Positions 15,227 through 23,919 of a stretch of 52,355 nucleotides of DNA are shown here, piece by piece (the stretch's first letter is position 1; every line of letters starts with the position of its first letter). The DNA lies in NCBI RefSeq assembly GCF_900103735.1, contig NZ_FMXE01000035.1, positions 1 through 52,355 on the forward strand, written 5' to 3'. A program made the translations under genes and the position numbers. The notes under the pieces were generated by a model. The model saw nothing but the letters and a program-made list of their open reading frames with translations. It did no database searches and had not been told where the DNA came from. The stretch is from Algoriphagus alkaliphilus. Lineage in GTDB: Bacteria; Bacteroidota; Bacteroidia; Cytophagales; Cyclobacteriaceae.

Positions 15227-16489
15227 ATGAATCCCACTCCACTAGCCGAACGCATGCGCCCAGCCCGATTGGAGGATCTGATCGGTCAGGAGCATTTGTC
15301 TTCTCCCAACTCCTTTTTACATAAGGCGATCAAGTCAGGAAATGTCCCTTCCCTGATCCTTTGGGGCCCTCCCGGTGTGGGTAAAACGACCATTGCCAAT
15401 ATCATCGCCAACGAAATCAAGGCACCATTTTACACTTTGAGCGCGATCAGTTCGGGAGTGAAAGATATTCGCGAGGTTATCGAAAAGGCCAAGTTCCAGA
15501 TGGGAGTCGTGCTTTTCATCGATGAGATCCATCGCTTTAACAAATCCCAGCAGGATGCGCTATTGGGTGCTGTGGAAAAGGGTACCATCCGCCTGATAGG
15601 CGCGACAACTGAAAATCCATCTTTTGAGATTAATGGAGCTTTGCTTTCACGCTGTCAGGTTTTCACCTTAAATCCGCTGGGCAAATCCGAACTCGAAGCC
15701 ATGATGCGTCAGGCTTTGGAAAAGGATAGTGATCTGAAAAAAATTAAGGTTGAACTTCAGGAAATCGACGCCTTGCTTCGGATATCTGGTGGAGACGGCC
15801 GGAAACTCCTGAATCTTTTGGAAATAGTCATTGACGGCATCAACGAGAATCCCTGCGTGATCACGGACGAAATCGTGATGAAAATCGCCCAGCAAAAAGT
15901 GGCTCTTTACGATAAATCCGGGGAGCAGCACTACGACATCATTTCTGCCTTTATCAAATCTATTCGGGGTTCTGATCCTAATGCTGCCGTATATTGGCTG
16001 GCACGGATGATCGAAGGTGGCGAAGACGTGAAATTCATCGCAAGACGCTTGGTCATCCTCTCCTCAGAAGACATTGGCAATGCGAATCCAAATGCCTTAC
16101 TTTTGGCTACGAATTGCTTTGAGGCTGTCAAAATCATCGGATATCCCGAAGCACGGATTATCCTTGCTCAATGCGTGACTTATCTAGCGAGTTCCCCCAA
16201 GAGCAATGCGTCCTACCTGGCCATCAATCAAGCCCAAGCTTTGGTTCGCGAAAAGGGAGACCTGTCTGTGCCGCTCCACCTCAGAAATGCTCCCACGAAG
16301 CTCATGAAGGACCTGAACTACGGCAAAGCATACAAGTATTCCCATGACTTCCCAGGCAACTTTGTGGCTCAAGAATTTTTACCCGATGAAATCAAAGGAA
16401 CCAAACTCTACGAACCGGGTGACAATGCCAGGGAAAATGAGCTGAGAAAGTATCTATCCGGGAAATGGAAAGGGAAGTATGGATATTAA
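15227..16489 (+). CDS. rarA: Replication-associated recombination protein A (MgsA/RarA)
   Basis: A 420-residue AAA+ ATPase related to clamp loaders that acts at stalled replication forks and gaps. It shows the RarA N-terminus ([20 protein letters not shown]), Walker A GPPGVGKT at 47-54, Walker [17 protein letters not shown] at 97-112, sensor 1 [10 protein letters not shown], and the C-terminal tetramerisation domain ([28 protein letters not shown]). Length and order are normal. Period-7 repeats flank it on both sides (15172-15221 and 16492-16533), so its leader and trailer consist largely of these repeats. Confidence 0.95.
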   Translation: MNPTPLAERMRPARLEDLIGQEHLSSPNSFLHKAIKSGNVPSLILWGPPGVGKTTIANIIANEIKAPFYTLSAISSGVKDIREVIEKAKFQMGVVLFIDEIHRFNKSQQDALLGAVEKGTIRLIGATTENPSFEINGALLSRCQVFTLNPLGKSELEAMMRQALEKDSDLKKIKVELQEIDALLRISGGDGRKLLNLLEIVIDGINENPCVITDEIVMKIAQQKVALYDKSGEQHYDIISAFIKSIRGSDPNAAVYWLARMIEGGEDVKFIARRLVILSSEDIGNANPNALLLATNCFEAVKIIGYPEARIILAQCVTYLASSPKSNASYLAINQAQALVREKGDLSVPLHLRNAPTKLMKDLNYGKAYKYSHDFPGNFVAQEFLPDEIKGTKLYEPGDNARENELRKYLSGKWKGKYGY

Positions 16490-16491
16490 AA

Positions 16492-16533
16492 AGTTTGGAA
16501 GACCGAAGACAGGAGACCGAAGTTTTGAAACCT
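16492..16533. repeat. Period-7 degenerate repeat, site 3 (downstream of rarA)
   Basis: Six heptamers: AGTTTGG AAGACCG AAGACAG GAGACCG AAGTTTT GAAACCT, starting 3 bases after the rarA stop. In reverse complement the core reads GTCTCCT GTCTTCG GTCTTCC. Confidence 0.65.
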
Positions 16534-16550
16534 CAGATAGTTTCAATTAA

Positions 16551-16598
16551 AAAATCTGTGGAAATCTGTGCCCTTTTCTGTGTTAATCTGCGGGAAAC
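16551..16598. repeat. ATCTGYG-type dispersed repeat, copy 3
   Basis: AAATCTGTGG AAATCTGTGC..., ending TTAATCTGCGGGAAAC; the last part is identical to copy 2 at 8167-8180. Confidence 0.65.
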
Positions 16599-16628
16599 AA
16601 AAAAGCCCCAGATTTCTCTAAGGCTTTT
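16599..16628 (-). terminator. Terminator of the tRNA-Val pair
   Basis: On the minus strand AAAAGCCTT, a 12-base loop and a GGCTTTTTT arm with T run, immediately after the second tRNA gene in reading direction. Confidence 0.75.
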
Positions 16629-16631
16629 CTG

Positions 16632-16706
16632 TGGGAGTTGAGGGATTCGAACCCCCGACCCTCTGCTTGTAAGGCAGATGCTCTGAACCAGCTGAGCTAA
16701 ACTCCC
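16632..16706 (-). tRNA. tRNA-Val (anticodon UAC), copy 2
   Basis: Minus-strand 75-nt cloverleaf: acceptor GGGAGTT pairs with AACTCCC, discriminator A, D arm with TTAGCTCAGCTGG, anticodon stem TCTGC/GCAGA with loop CTTACAA (anticodon TAC), and T arm GGGGTTCGAATCCC. CCA is not encoded. Identical to the copy 47 bases away. Confidence 0.97.
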
Positions 16707-16753
16707 GAAGGACTGACTAACTATTTTCTAATCTCTTGTGATTAGTATGAATG

Positions 16754-16828
16754 TGGGAGTTGAGGGATTCGAACCCCCGACCCTCTGCTTGTAAGGCAGA
16801 TGCTCTGAACCAGCTGAGCTAAACTCCC
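16754..16828 (-). tRNA. tRNA-Val (anticodon UAC), copy 1
   Basis: Identical in sequence to the gene at 16632-16706 and first in transcription order. The pair probably forms a single transcript ending at the terminator at 16599. Tandem identical copies point to recent duplication or homogenisation. Confidence 0.97.
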
Positions 16829-16950
16829 GTCGCATATCAAACGGATTGCAAAGGTAGATTCTAATTTTTTACAGGCAAATAAAATGTTTGAATCATTTGC
16901 AATTGTTTGACAATGAGGCCGATTTTTTTATTTACAATTAAAGAGAAAAT

Positions 16951-16981
16951 GGTTTCCCGCGGATTTACACTGATTTAACGG
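16951..16981. repeat. ATCTGYG-type dispersed repeat, copy 4 (inverted)
   Basis: TTTCCCGCGGATTTACACTGATTTAACGGG reads, on the minus strand, as the CGGGAAA end plus ATC-rich unit of copies 2 and 3. The remaining DNA of 16829-17062 is AT-rich and featureless. Confidence 0.45.
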
Positions 16982-17062
16982 GCAATTTTAAACTGAATTA
17001 CTTTAAATTTTTGACTTTCAAAATCTGTACATATCCACGGAAATCTTTGTGAAAAATCTCTC

Positions 17063-18889
17063 CTATTCCAAATTCACCATAAATCCAGCCCTAAACCATC
17101 TTCCCGGCATTTGCACTGTGCCGGCTTCGATGTAATCAGTATTGGTGATATTGGACGTCTCTGCAAAGAATCCTAATTTACCCATGCGATTATAGTCCAC
17201 CCGCATATCCAGCAGGAAATAAGGATCCAAACTGATCCGCTCCACATAGCGCATTTTGGTATTCCACTCCACTTTTTCACCAAAACCAACCAAAACACCA
17301 CCAATCACTTGATTTCTCAATGCAGTCAACGCATAGCGGGATTCCAAGCCTTCCTGAGTTGTAAAATTAGCATCAATGAAATTATAGGAAAACATCAACT
17401 CTTTGACTTTTACTGATCTTCCATTTGGATTGACCCGATAATAAGCAGATGCCTCCACTCCGTTAAATGTTACTTCATTGAAATTTTGTGGCTGCCAAGG
17501 TTCGACTGTATTAATTCGGGTCCATTCGATTACACTTTCTGAGTAGCGATTGAAATACACCAACTCTCCTCTCCAATTGGAATGAGACCATTTCCCCCCA
17601 AACTCAAATGACCTTGCCTGTTCGGGCTGCAAATCCGGATTTCCGATATTTGTCGGGCCTACATAAAACAGGTCGGTGTAAGTTGGAATTCGAAAGCTAG
17701 ATCCAATTCCCGAATACAGTCTGATCGCTTTTGTCGCCTGAAAGCCCACTTCCAAACCCGGAAAATGCTTCCAGCCATACTCCGAATAGTAATTGGAATA
17801 AACCCCGGCCCGGATATCAGTTTTTTCTCCCACATTTACCATTTGCTCCAGGAAAACTCCGGTAAGGGAGCGCTCATGATCACCAAGGTTATTGCTTTCA
17901 ATTTGCTCTTTGCGAAGCTCTACCCCAAAACCTGTCACTCCTAATTTACTTTTATAGCTTCCGTTGGTCTCGAGGGCAAAAACATCAGAGGTATGGTTAT
18001 TTTGATAAAATTGAGGTTCATTTCTACGAAGGCGATACTCATCTGAGTTTCTTCTGCCATACATTCTGGTATTTAGAGAAAGCGCTCCAGAGGTAAAGGT
18101 ATGGCTCAAGGATGCCAAGGTGGTTTGGATGCTTTCCCATTGATCCGGAAAAGCCGAGGTGTAAAATCCGTTGGCACCAAAAGTCCGGTCGGTATAGGCT
18201 ATCATTCCCCGGATGGAGTTTTTGGAATTCAAGTCCAATCCTCCTTCATAAAAAATATTGCTCACCTGATAGTCGGAATTATACTGATGCCCATTGGAAT
18301 CATCGTAAGACACCGCCAAGTTTTGCCGGTATTTCCCGACTGGCAGCGAACCTGCAAGGTTTATCCCTTTCATCCCAAAGTCGCCGCCATATCCCTGCAA
18401 TCTTAGGCTTTGCTTATCACTCAAGCTTGTTATTACATTTACGGCACCGGTGTAGGCATTCTGACCAAAAATCCTAGAGGCGGGCCCTTTCAGGACTTCT
18501 ATTCGATCAATATTGACCAATGGAACGGGAATGTTCATCATGTGATGTCCAGTCTGAGGATCGCTGAGTTTGATCCCATTGAGCAACATCAGGGTCTGCT
18601 CAAACGAACCGCCGCGAATCCCGATATCCGCCTGTACTCCGGTGACACCCCGCTGCCGTACATCGACACCCGGCACAAAGCTCAGCACCTCCTGAAGACT
18701 TCTTCCCGGAGTGGTTTCGATTTGCTGCCGATCGATCAAAGAAATATTTCTGCTTTGCTTTGAAAAAGGAATCTGAATCCTGTTTTCCTGAATAATTACT
18801 TCATTCAGATTCTGGGTAGTGGTGTCCGTTTGGGAGTTTGCTTGGAAAGACAAAATGGCCAAGCAGCCAATTAATAATGCTTTTTTCAT
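17063..18889 (-). CDS. TonB-dependent outer-membrane receptor, BtuB-like
   Basis: A 608-residue outer-membrane transporter. Signal peptide at 1-19 (MKKALLIGCLAILSFQANSQ), TonB-box-like LNEVIIQENRI, plug domain at about 35-150 (SLQEVLSFVPGVDVRQRG, GIRGGSFEQTLMLLNG, IDRIEVLKGPASRIFGQNAYTG in parts), then a 22-strand barrel ending in an aromatic-poor GFMVNLE. It resembles small BtuB-type receptors for cobalamin or other cofactors, but no cobalamin riboswitch is visible in the 150-base leader and no transport genes adjoin. I use ATG 18889, which starts the signal peptide; an ATG at 18958 lies upstream of the promoter box. Confidence 0.88.
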   Translation of the reverse strand: MKKALLIGCLAILSFQANSQTDTTTQNLNEVIIQENRIQIPFSKQSRNISLIDRQQIETTPGRSLQEVLSFVPGVDVRQRGVTGVQADIGIRGGSFEQTLMLLNGIKLSDPQTGHHMMNIPVPLVNIDRIEVLKGPASRIFGQNAYTGAVNVITSLSDKQSLRLQGYGGDFGMKGINLAGSLPVGKYRQNLAVSYDDSNGHQYNSDYQVSNIFYEGGLDLNSKNSIRGMIAYTDRTFGANGFYTSAFPDQWESIQTTLASLSHTFTSGALSLNTRMYGRRNSDEYRLRRNEPQFYQNNHTSDVFALETNGSYKSKLGVTGFGVELRKEQIESNNLGDHERSLTGVFLEQMVNVGEKTDIRAGVYSNYYSEYGWKHFPGLEVGFQATKAIRLYSGIGSSFRIPTYTDLFYVGPTNIGNPDLQPEQARSFEFGGKWSHSNWRGELVYFNRYSESVIEWTRINTVEPWQPQNFNEVTFNGVEASAYYRVNPNGRSVKVKELMFSYNFIDANFTTQEGLESRYALTALRNQVIGGVLVGFGEKVEWNTKMRYVERISLDPYFLLDMRVDYNRMGKLGFFAETSNITNTDYIEAGTVQMPGRWFRAGFMVNLE

Positions 18890-18910
18890 CAAGATGATTG
18901 GTAATTTGGC

Positions 18911-18918
18911 CAAAGGTA
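18911..18918 (-). promoter_or_regulatory. -7 promoter box of the TonB receptor
   Basis: Minus-strand TACCTTTG, exact TAnnTTTG, 21 bases before ATG 18889. Its position inside the longer frame argues against a start at 18958. Confidence 0.6.
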
Positions 18919-19041
18919 AAGGCCTTTTACCCCTTCTTGCAAGCCCAATTAAAATCAAAAATTTGGTTAAAAGTTTTTATTCCGCGCAAAAAGCATTCAT
19001 CCATTAGGCCTTTGTCTGTATTTTGAGCTCAAATAGAACAA

Positions 19042-21000
19042 ATGATGAGAAAATTAAAATTATTGGGTTGGACAGTTATCCTATTATTATTCACGGGATC
19101 CTTTTCAGTATTTGCGCAGCAGGGAAAAGATAATAACCAGAAATATTTCGGGGAATTCTTGGATCGAAAGGGAAACGGCTATCGTACTGCATCCGGCAAA
19201 CCGGGTGAAGCTTATTGGCAAAATGCGGCAGATTATCAAATTGAAGTCGGCCTGAATGATTCCAGTCATGTTCTTTCCGGCAAAGTCACCATCACTTACA
19301 CCAACAATAGCCCCGAATCACTGGATTTCATTTGGCTGCAATTGGAACAAAACCGATTCACTCCAGATTCTCGAGGCACACTTACAACTCCGATTCAAGG
19401 TAACCGCTACAATGGCGATATTGACGGCGGCTACAACATTACCAACGTCAGTGCAAAAGTAGGCCTCAAAGGAGCCAACTCCACCAAGCATCTGATCGAT
19501 GATACCCGGATGCAGGTTTGGTTTGCTGAGCCCATTCCGGCAAAAGGCGGAAAAGCGACAGTTTCCATGAATTTCTCTTTCAAAGTGCCACAAAAAGGGA
19601 TGGATCGAATGGGTAGATTGAAAGTGAAGGATGGCTGGATCTATGCGTTTGCGCAGTGGTATCCCAAAGTTGCGGTATTTGACGATATCGAAGGATGGAA
19701 TGTAGATCCCTATCTTGGAGCAGGTGAGTTTTACCTGGAATACGGCAATTTCGATTACAAAGTCACCGTCCCATACAATCATATAGTCGTTGGATCGGGC
19801 AAGCTGATGAACCCGAATGAAGTCCTCAGCAAAGAACTTCAAAATAGAATGGCAAAAGCTGCTGCGAGTGATACGGCCATTTATTTGATTACCCCTGAAG
19901 AAATCAACAACACGAAACTCACCCGTCCAAAACAAAATGGAACAGTAACATGGCATTTTAGGATTCAAAATTCCAGGGACGTTGCTTTTGCAAGTTCCGA
20001 TGCATTTATCTGGGATGCTGCCAAAATCAATTTACCGTCGGGCAAAGCCGCGCTCGCACAGTCGGTCTATCCCATGGAAAGCAACGGGCAGGATGCTTGG
20101 AGTCGGTCTACCGAATACAGCAAGGCTTCCATCGAGTATTATTCCAAACAGTGGTTTGAATTCCCCTACGAAACAGCCACAAACGTCGCTGCAGAAATCG
20201 GCGGAATGGAATATCCGGGATTAAACTTCTGCCACTACAATTCCAAAGGAGCTTCCCTTTGGGGGGTGACAGATCATGAATTTGGGCACAACTGGTTCCC
20301 GATGATTGTCGGCACCAACGAGCGTCGATACGCTTGGATGGATGAAGGCTTCAACACCTTTATCAACCACTACAGCTCCAATGCTTTCAACAATGGAGAA
20401 TACCCCTCCACGTTGAATCAAACCCGACGTTTTAACAATTATTTCACAAGCGATACACGCGAAGGAATTGATAACTACCCCGATTTGACCGACACCCGAA
20501 ATCTCGGAATGGTAGCCTACATGAAGCCTGCTATTGGATTGGTGATGCTCAGAGAATACATTTTGGGTGAAGAGCGATTTGACAATGCTTTCAAATCCTA
20601 CATCAAAACATGGGCTTATAAGCATCCCCAGCCAAATGACTTTTTCAATCACATGGAAAATGTGGCCGGAGAAAACCTCTCCTGGTTTTGGAAAGGTTGG
20701 TTTTATGGCAATGGCAACATTGACCTCGGAATCAGCTCTGTACAGCCTTATGGCGGAAATTATCTGGTAAACCTTGTAAATAAGGGAGACTTCCCCATGC
20801 CTGTTTTATTGGAATTTATTTACGAAGATGATAGCAAGGAGCGTGTCAAGCTTCCGGTTGAGATCTGGCACAGGGGAGATTCCTGGTCTTACCTTCACAA
20901 GACAGGCAAGCGGGTGAAATCAGTTGAAATTGATCCTGACAAAGTCATTACAGACATTAACCTCGGCAATGATCACTGGCCAATGGAGATTTACAAGTGA
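19042..21000 (+). CDS. Secreted M1-family zinc metallopeptidase
   Basis: A 652-residue gluzincin aminopeptidase-like enzyme. Signal peptide at 1-25 (cleavage after VFAQ). The zinc site is complete: HEFGH at 412-416 with the third ligand Glu435 in WMDEGFNTF, the 18-residue spacing of clan MA M1 enzymes. EIGGMEYPG at about 391-399 is the substrate-binding GxMEN equivalent, here GGMEYP rather than GAMEN, as in many Bacteroidota homologues. It likely trims peptides in the periplasm or outer membrane. Divergently transcribed from the TonB receptor, 150 bases between starts. Confidence 0.93.
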   Translation: MMRKLKLLGWTVILLLFTGSFSVFAQQGKDNNQKYFGEFLDRKGNGYRTASGKPGEAYWQNAADYQIEVGLNDSSHVLSGKVTITYTNNSPESLDFIWLQLEQNRFTPDSRGTLTTPIQGNRYNGDIDGGYNITNVSAKVGLKGANSTKHLIDDTRMQVWFAEPIPAKGGKATVSMNFSFKVPQKGMDRMGRLKVKDGWIYAFAQWYPKVAVFDDIEGWNVDPYLGAGEFYLEYGNFDYKVTVPYNHIVVGSGKLMNPNEVLSKELQNRMAKAAASDTAIYLITPEEINNTKLTRPKQNGTVTWHFRIQNSRDVAFASSDAFIWDAAKINLPSGKAALAQSVYPMESNGQDAWSRSTEYSKASIEYYSKQWFEFPYETATNVAAEIGGMEYPGLNFCHYNSKGASLWGVTDHEFGHNWFPMIVGTNERRYAWMDEGFNTFINHYSSNAFNNGEYPSTLNQTRRFNNYFTSDTREGIDNYPDLTDTRNLGMVAYMKPAIGLVMLREYILGEERFDNAFKSYIKTWAYKHPQPNDFFNHMENVAGENLSWFWKGWFYGNGNIDLGISSVQPYGGNYLVNLVNKGDFPMPVLLEFIYEDDSKERVKLPVEIWHRGDSWSYLHKTGKRVKSVEIDPDKVITDINLGNDHWPMEIYK

Positions 21001-21046
21001 AAATCGACCAGACTAATATTGATACTTTCAGTAGTTTGCTGGACTG

Positions 21047-21095
21047 TAGTATTGGAAGACCGGAGACCTGAGACAGAAGAAGTCCAAAATTTGAA
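21047..21095. repeat. Period-7 degenerate repeat, site 4
   Basis: Seven heptamers: TAGTATT GGAAGAC CGGAGAC CTGAGAC AGAAGAA GTCCAAA ATTTGAA. The core is the same orientation as at 16492-16533, and the trailing TTTGAAACC is shared with it. Confidence 0.65.
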
Positions 21096-21141
21096 ACCAA
21101 TCACTATAAAAACTGCTTCTAAGAAACCTTAGCTTTAAATT

Positions 21142-21177
21142 AAAAATGGCTCTCAATTGATTTTGAGAGCCATTTTT
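21142..21177. terminator. Bidirectional terminator between M1 peptidase and trans-sulfuration genes
   Basis: Perfect 15-bp stem (AAAAATGGCTCTCAA and its complement) with a 6-base loop, A-tract before and T-tract after. It can serve both convergent genes. Confidence 0.88.
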
Positions 21178-21254
21178 AATTACACACATTTAATTTGCGG
21201 CAAATTCAGGAGAGATCTAAGCCTAATTTTTCAATTTTAAAATCTTCCAATCTA

Positions 21255-22355
21255 TCAATCTAAAGCCTGCGCTAAATCCTCCAACAAGTCATCCGTATGC
21301 TCCAAGCCTACTGACACACGAAGCAGATTCTGGGGAGTTTTGGTGTTTGGCCCTTCGACGGCAGCCCTGCGCTCAATCAAACTTTCCACACCGCCAAGGC
21401 TTGTGGCATTGGCAAAATAATGCAGCTTTGAGACTACCAGATCTGCTTCTTCAGCGCCGCCTTTTACCATAAACGAAACTATCCCACCAAATCCACTCAT
21501 TTGAGAAGCAGCAATTTCATGACCCGGATGAGATATCAAACCCGGATAAAAAACTTTTTCGACATTAAGATGATTTAGCAGGTATTCAGCCAAAATCGTC
21601 GCATGTTCTGTGTGACCTTTCATCCGATAGGCCAAGGTTCGGATACTGCGGCAAAGCAGGTAACAATCCATTGGCGCAGGCACAGCCCCTCCAACCCGCT
21701 GGACAATTTTAACTTTTTCCCAAAAGGGATTGACTTCTTTAGTGATCAAGGCTCCTCCTAAAATATCCGAATGCCCCCCAAAATACTTGGTACTGCTGTG
21801 CATCACGATATCTGCACCGAGATCGATTGGATTTTGAAAAACCGGAGTTGCAAAGGTATTATCGCAGGCAAGGATCGCTTTTTGCTCTTTGGCTAAAGCT
21901 GATATCTTTCTAATATCGGTGATTTTCAAAAGTGGATTGGAGGGCGTTTCCACCCAAAAAAGACGGGTATTTGGACGAATAGCCTTTTTGACTTCTTCCA
22001 GATTACTCATGTCCACGAATGTCACTTCCAAAATTCCTGCAAAAAGCTGAACCATGGAATTGTGTAAACCATGGTACATATCATCCGGAGCGACAATATG
22101 CGAACCGGGTTTCAGGGCTTGGAAAACGGCAGTTCCGGCAGCATTGCCTGATGAAAAAGCGGCGGCATCTGCCCCTTTTTCCATGGCTGCAAGTAAATCT
22201 TCAAGCGCTTTTCGATTGGGATTGTTGGCTCGGGTGTACATCATTTCCCCAGCTCCGTGCTCAAAAGTGGTGCTGAGCGTAATCGGCTGAACAACGGGTT
22301 TTGCGGAGTCAGTGATCAGATTTCCTTTATGGATAGTGAGTGTTTCGAATCGCAT
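21255..22355 (-). CDS. Cys/Met metabolism PLP enzyme (cystathionine gamma-synthase/lyase type)
   Basis: A 366-residue fold-type I PLP enzyme of the trans-sulfuration family. FSSGNAAGTAVFQAL at 67-81 and ETPSNPLLKI at 136-145 are family signatures; the Schiff-base lysine is Lys190 in MHSSTKYFGGHSDILGG. The C-terminal SLGGVESLIERRA and LLRVSVGLEHTDDL are also typical. Whether it makes cystathionine (gamma-synthase), breaks it (lyase) or acts on methionine cannot be read from sequence. No SAM riboswitch is visible upstream. Confidence 0.9.
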   Translation of the reverse strand: MRFETLTIHKGNLITDSAKPVVQPITLSTTFEHGAGEMMYTRANNPNRKALEDLLAAMEKGADAAAFSSGNAAGTAVFQALKPGSHIVAPDDMYHGLHNSMVQLFAGILEVTFVDMSNLEEVKKAIRPNTRLFWVETPSNPLLKITDIRKISALAKEQKAILACDNTFATPVFQNPIDLGADIVMHSSTKYFGGHSDILGGALITKEVNPFWEKVKIVQRVGGAVPAPMDCYLLCRSIRTLAYRMKGHTEHATILAEYLLNHLNVEKVFYPGLISHPGHEIAASQMSGFGGIVSFMVKGGAEEADLVVSKLHYFANATSLGGVESLIERRAAVEGPNTKTPQNLLRVSVGLEHTDDLLEDLAQALD

Positions 22356-22460
22356 TGATAGTGTGTTTTGGTTTGAAATTAGAAAAGTCTCTGAGGAGAT
22401 TGACTTTATTTTCTAAAAATTCCTTGTGAGGCAACAATGATCCTGCCCAGGCCGAAAAAC

Positions 22461-22487
22461 AGAAAGCCAGCGTCCTGCTGGCTTTCT
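22461..22487 (-). terminator. Terminator of the DUF4293 gene
   Basis: AGAAAGCCAGC, loop GTCCT, GCTGGCTTTCT; perfect 11-bp stem followed on the minus strand by TGTTTTTC. Confidence 0.75.
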
Positions 22488-22498
22488 GCCAATTCATA

Positions 22499-22575
22499 TC
22501 TCAAATTTCAAATCTCGAATCTTATGTCTTATTTCTAGTGTCTTGTGTCTTGCTTCTAAAATCTTGTTTCTATCT
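22499..22575. repeat. Period-7 degenerate repeat, site 5 (longest)
   Basis: Eleven uninterrupted heptamers, from TCTCAAA TTTCAAA TCTCGAA through TCTTATG TCTTATT TCTAGTG TCTTGTG TCTTGCT TCTAAAA TCTTGTT to TCTATCT. The last few bases enter the 3' end of the DUF4293 gene. Confidence 0.75.
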
Positions 22576-23052
22576 AATTCTATCTACCGACCGAACCAAG
22601 GCCTCGTCTTTTCGGATAAATCGATTGGCAAGCATATTACAGACCATGGAGGCAAGGATAGCCCAAAATCCGATCTGATAAGCCCCGGCCACTTCAGCCG
22701 AAATAGCCTGATTGATTCCGTTGGTTGTCAAAAACACCGTTGCCACAAGGCCTACCATCAGCAGACTGTTGATCATATTGATCATCATTTGTCTCGCGCG
22801 ATTTTTATACTGAAAAATTGAAATCAGTGCCAACAGCCCGGCAAAGGAAGCCAATGTGGCGATATACCATTTGGAGGAAGATTGAATCACCTCTCCCGCA
22901 GCATCGTAATTGGACAGCATAAATGCGGTGAGATTCCAGGAATCCCCGGTGCCGGATCCGGTATCTGCCTGCTCCCACAAGGGGGTACCCACTGTAATTC
23001 CCATTCCGACAACTACAAGAAACAAGAATATGGTTTGAAGTCTCTGAATCAT
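22570..23052 (-). CDS. DUF4293-family membrane protein
   Basis: A 160-residue protein with four hydrophobic segments (about 5-25, 58-78, 91-110 and 124-145). The start MIQRLQTIFLFLVVVGMG is the DUF4293 signature, a Bacteroidota-specific family of unknown function. I use ATG 23052; an ATG at 23085 would add 11 residues (MPFSLPKKQKE) absent from the family pattern. The C-terminal codons (SVDRIR) are encoded by the start of a period-7 repeat array, so the repeat has encroached on the gene end. Confidence 0.85.
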   Translation of the reverse strand: MIQRLQTIFLFLVVVGMGITVGTPLWEQADTGSGTGDSWNLTAFMLSNYDAAGEVIQSSSKWYIATLASFAGLLALISIFQYKNRARQMMINMINSLLMVGLVATVFLTTNGINQAISAEVAGAYQIGFWAILASMVCNMLANRFIRKDEALVRSVDRIR

Positions 23053-23139
23053 TTCTTTCTGTTTTTTTGGCAAAGAAAAGGGCAAATCCCATCATAACCA
23101 AGGATGGAAAAGACTCCCGTCGGATTTGACGGGGAATTG

Positions 23140-23147
23140 TATCTTTG
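23140..23147 (+). promoter_or_regulatory. -7 promoter box of truA
   Basis: TATCTTTG, exact TAnnTTTG, only 7 bases before ATG 23155. Transcription starting a few bases downstream would give almost no leader. Confidence 0.65.
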
Positions 23148-23154
23148 CAGCCGT

Positions 23155-23913
23155 ATGAGTGAGACGAAGCGATATTTTCTTGAATTGAGCTACAAAGGCA
23201 CCCCATTTCATGGTTGGCAAATCCAAAGCAATGCCTTTACAGTGCAGGAATGCGTACAAACAGCCCTCAGTACTTATTTCCGAAAACCCATCTACATCAC
23301 CGGAAGCGGCCGGACAGATACTGGCGTACATGCCAGTATGCAAGTATGTCACTTCGATCTGCAAGATGTCCTCCCGGGAGTAAACTTCCTCAAAGCCATC
23401 AATTCGATTTTGCCCAAAGAAATTTCCATTCATTCCATCCGTGAAGTAAAACCCGATGCAAATGCGAGATTTGATGCAAGGAGAAGGACTTATGTGTATC
23501 GGATAATTTTTCGAAAAAATCCATTTTTGAACGATCTGGCGTGGCTTTGTTTTCACAGCCCTGATGTGGAAAAAATGAATGAGGCTGCGCAAGCCCTACT
23601 ACGCCATGAGGATTTTGAGTGCTTTAGCAAAGTACATACCGAAGTCAAGCATTTCTGTTGTGAAATTATCTCAGCCCACTGGGAACAAAAGGACGACCAA
23701 TTGTTATTTCATATAACCGCCAATCGTTTTTTGCGTGGTATGGTACGGGCGATTGTCGGTACTTTGATGGAAGTGGGGCTGGGATTGAGAAAAGCCGAGG
23801 AAATGGACGGTCTGATTCGTTCACGAAATCGGGCGATCGCCGGAAAAGCGGCTCCAGCCAAGGGACTTTTCCTGAGTCAAATCGTTTACAAAGAAGACAT
23901 TTACCTAGACTAA
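23155..23913 (+). CDS. truA: tRNA pseudouridine(38-40) synthase
   Basis: A 252-residue enzyme that isomerises uridines 38-40 in tRNA anticodon arms. It shows YFLELSYKGTPFHGWQIQ at the N-terminus, the catalytic Asp55 in GSGRTDTGVHA, RRRTYVYRI, and the C-terminal ANRFLRGMVRAIVGTLMEVG. I use ATG 23155 because the TAnnTTTG box at 23140 lies between it and the earlier frame start at 23104. It is 7 bases upstream of the ABC transporter start, so the two are probably co-transcribed. Confidence 0.95.
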   Translation: MSETKRYFLELSYKGTPFHGWQIQSNAFTVQECVQTALSTYFRKPIYITGSGRTDTGVHASMQVCHFDLQDVLPGVNFLKAINSILPKEISIHSIREVKPDANARFDARRRTYVYRIIFRKNPFLNDLAWLCFHSPDVEKMNEAAQALLRHEDFECFSKVHTEVKHFCCEIISAHWEQKDDQLLFHITANRFLRGMVRAIVGTLMEVGLGLRKAEEMDGLIRSRNRAIAGKAAPAKGLFLSQIVYKEDIYLD

Positions 23914-23919
23914 CCAGCC

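Noticed and set aside
16632..16828. tRNA-Val pair as integration site of a mobile element
   Set aside because: No integrase gene or partial tRNA repeat was seen within reach; tandem duplication explains the pair.
18890..19041. Cobalamin riboswitch upstream of the BtuB-like receptor
   Set aside because: Only about 150 bases separate the divergent genes, and the B12-box sequence was not found.
19318..19968. 216-codon minus-strand frame inside the M1 peptidase gene
   Set aside because: The plus strand carries an intact HExxH metallopeptidase over the same bases; the antisense frame shows no domain and Cys/Phe-rich shadow composition.
22356..22498. SAM riboswitch upstream of the trans-sulfuration gene
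   Set aside because: Only a terminator hairpin and repeat units are seen; no SAM-aptamer motifs.
22499..22575. Heptad array as a CRISPR array
   Set aside because: Units are 7 bases, degenerate and without spacers; no cas gene is present.
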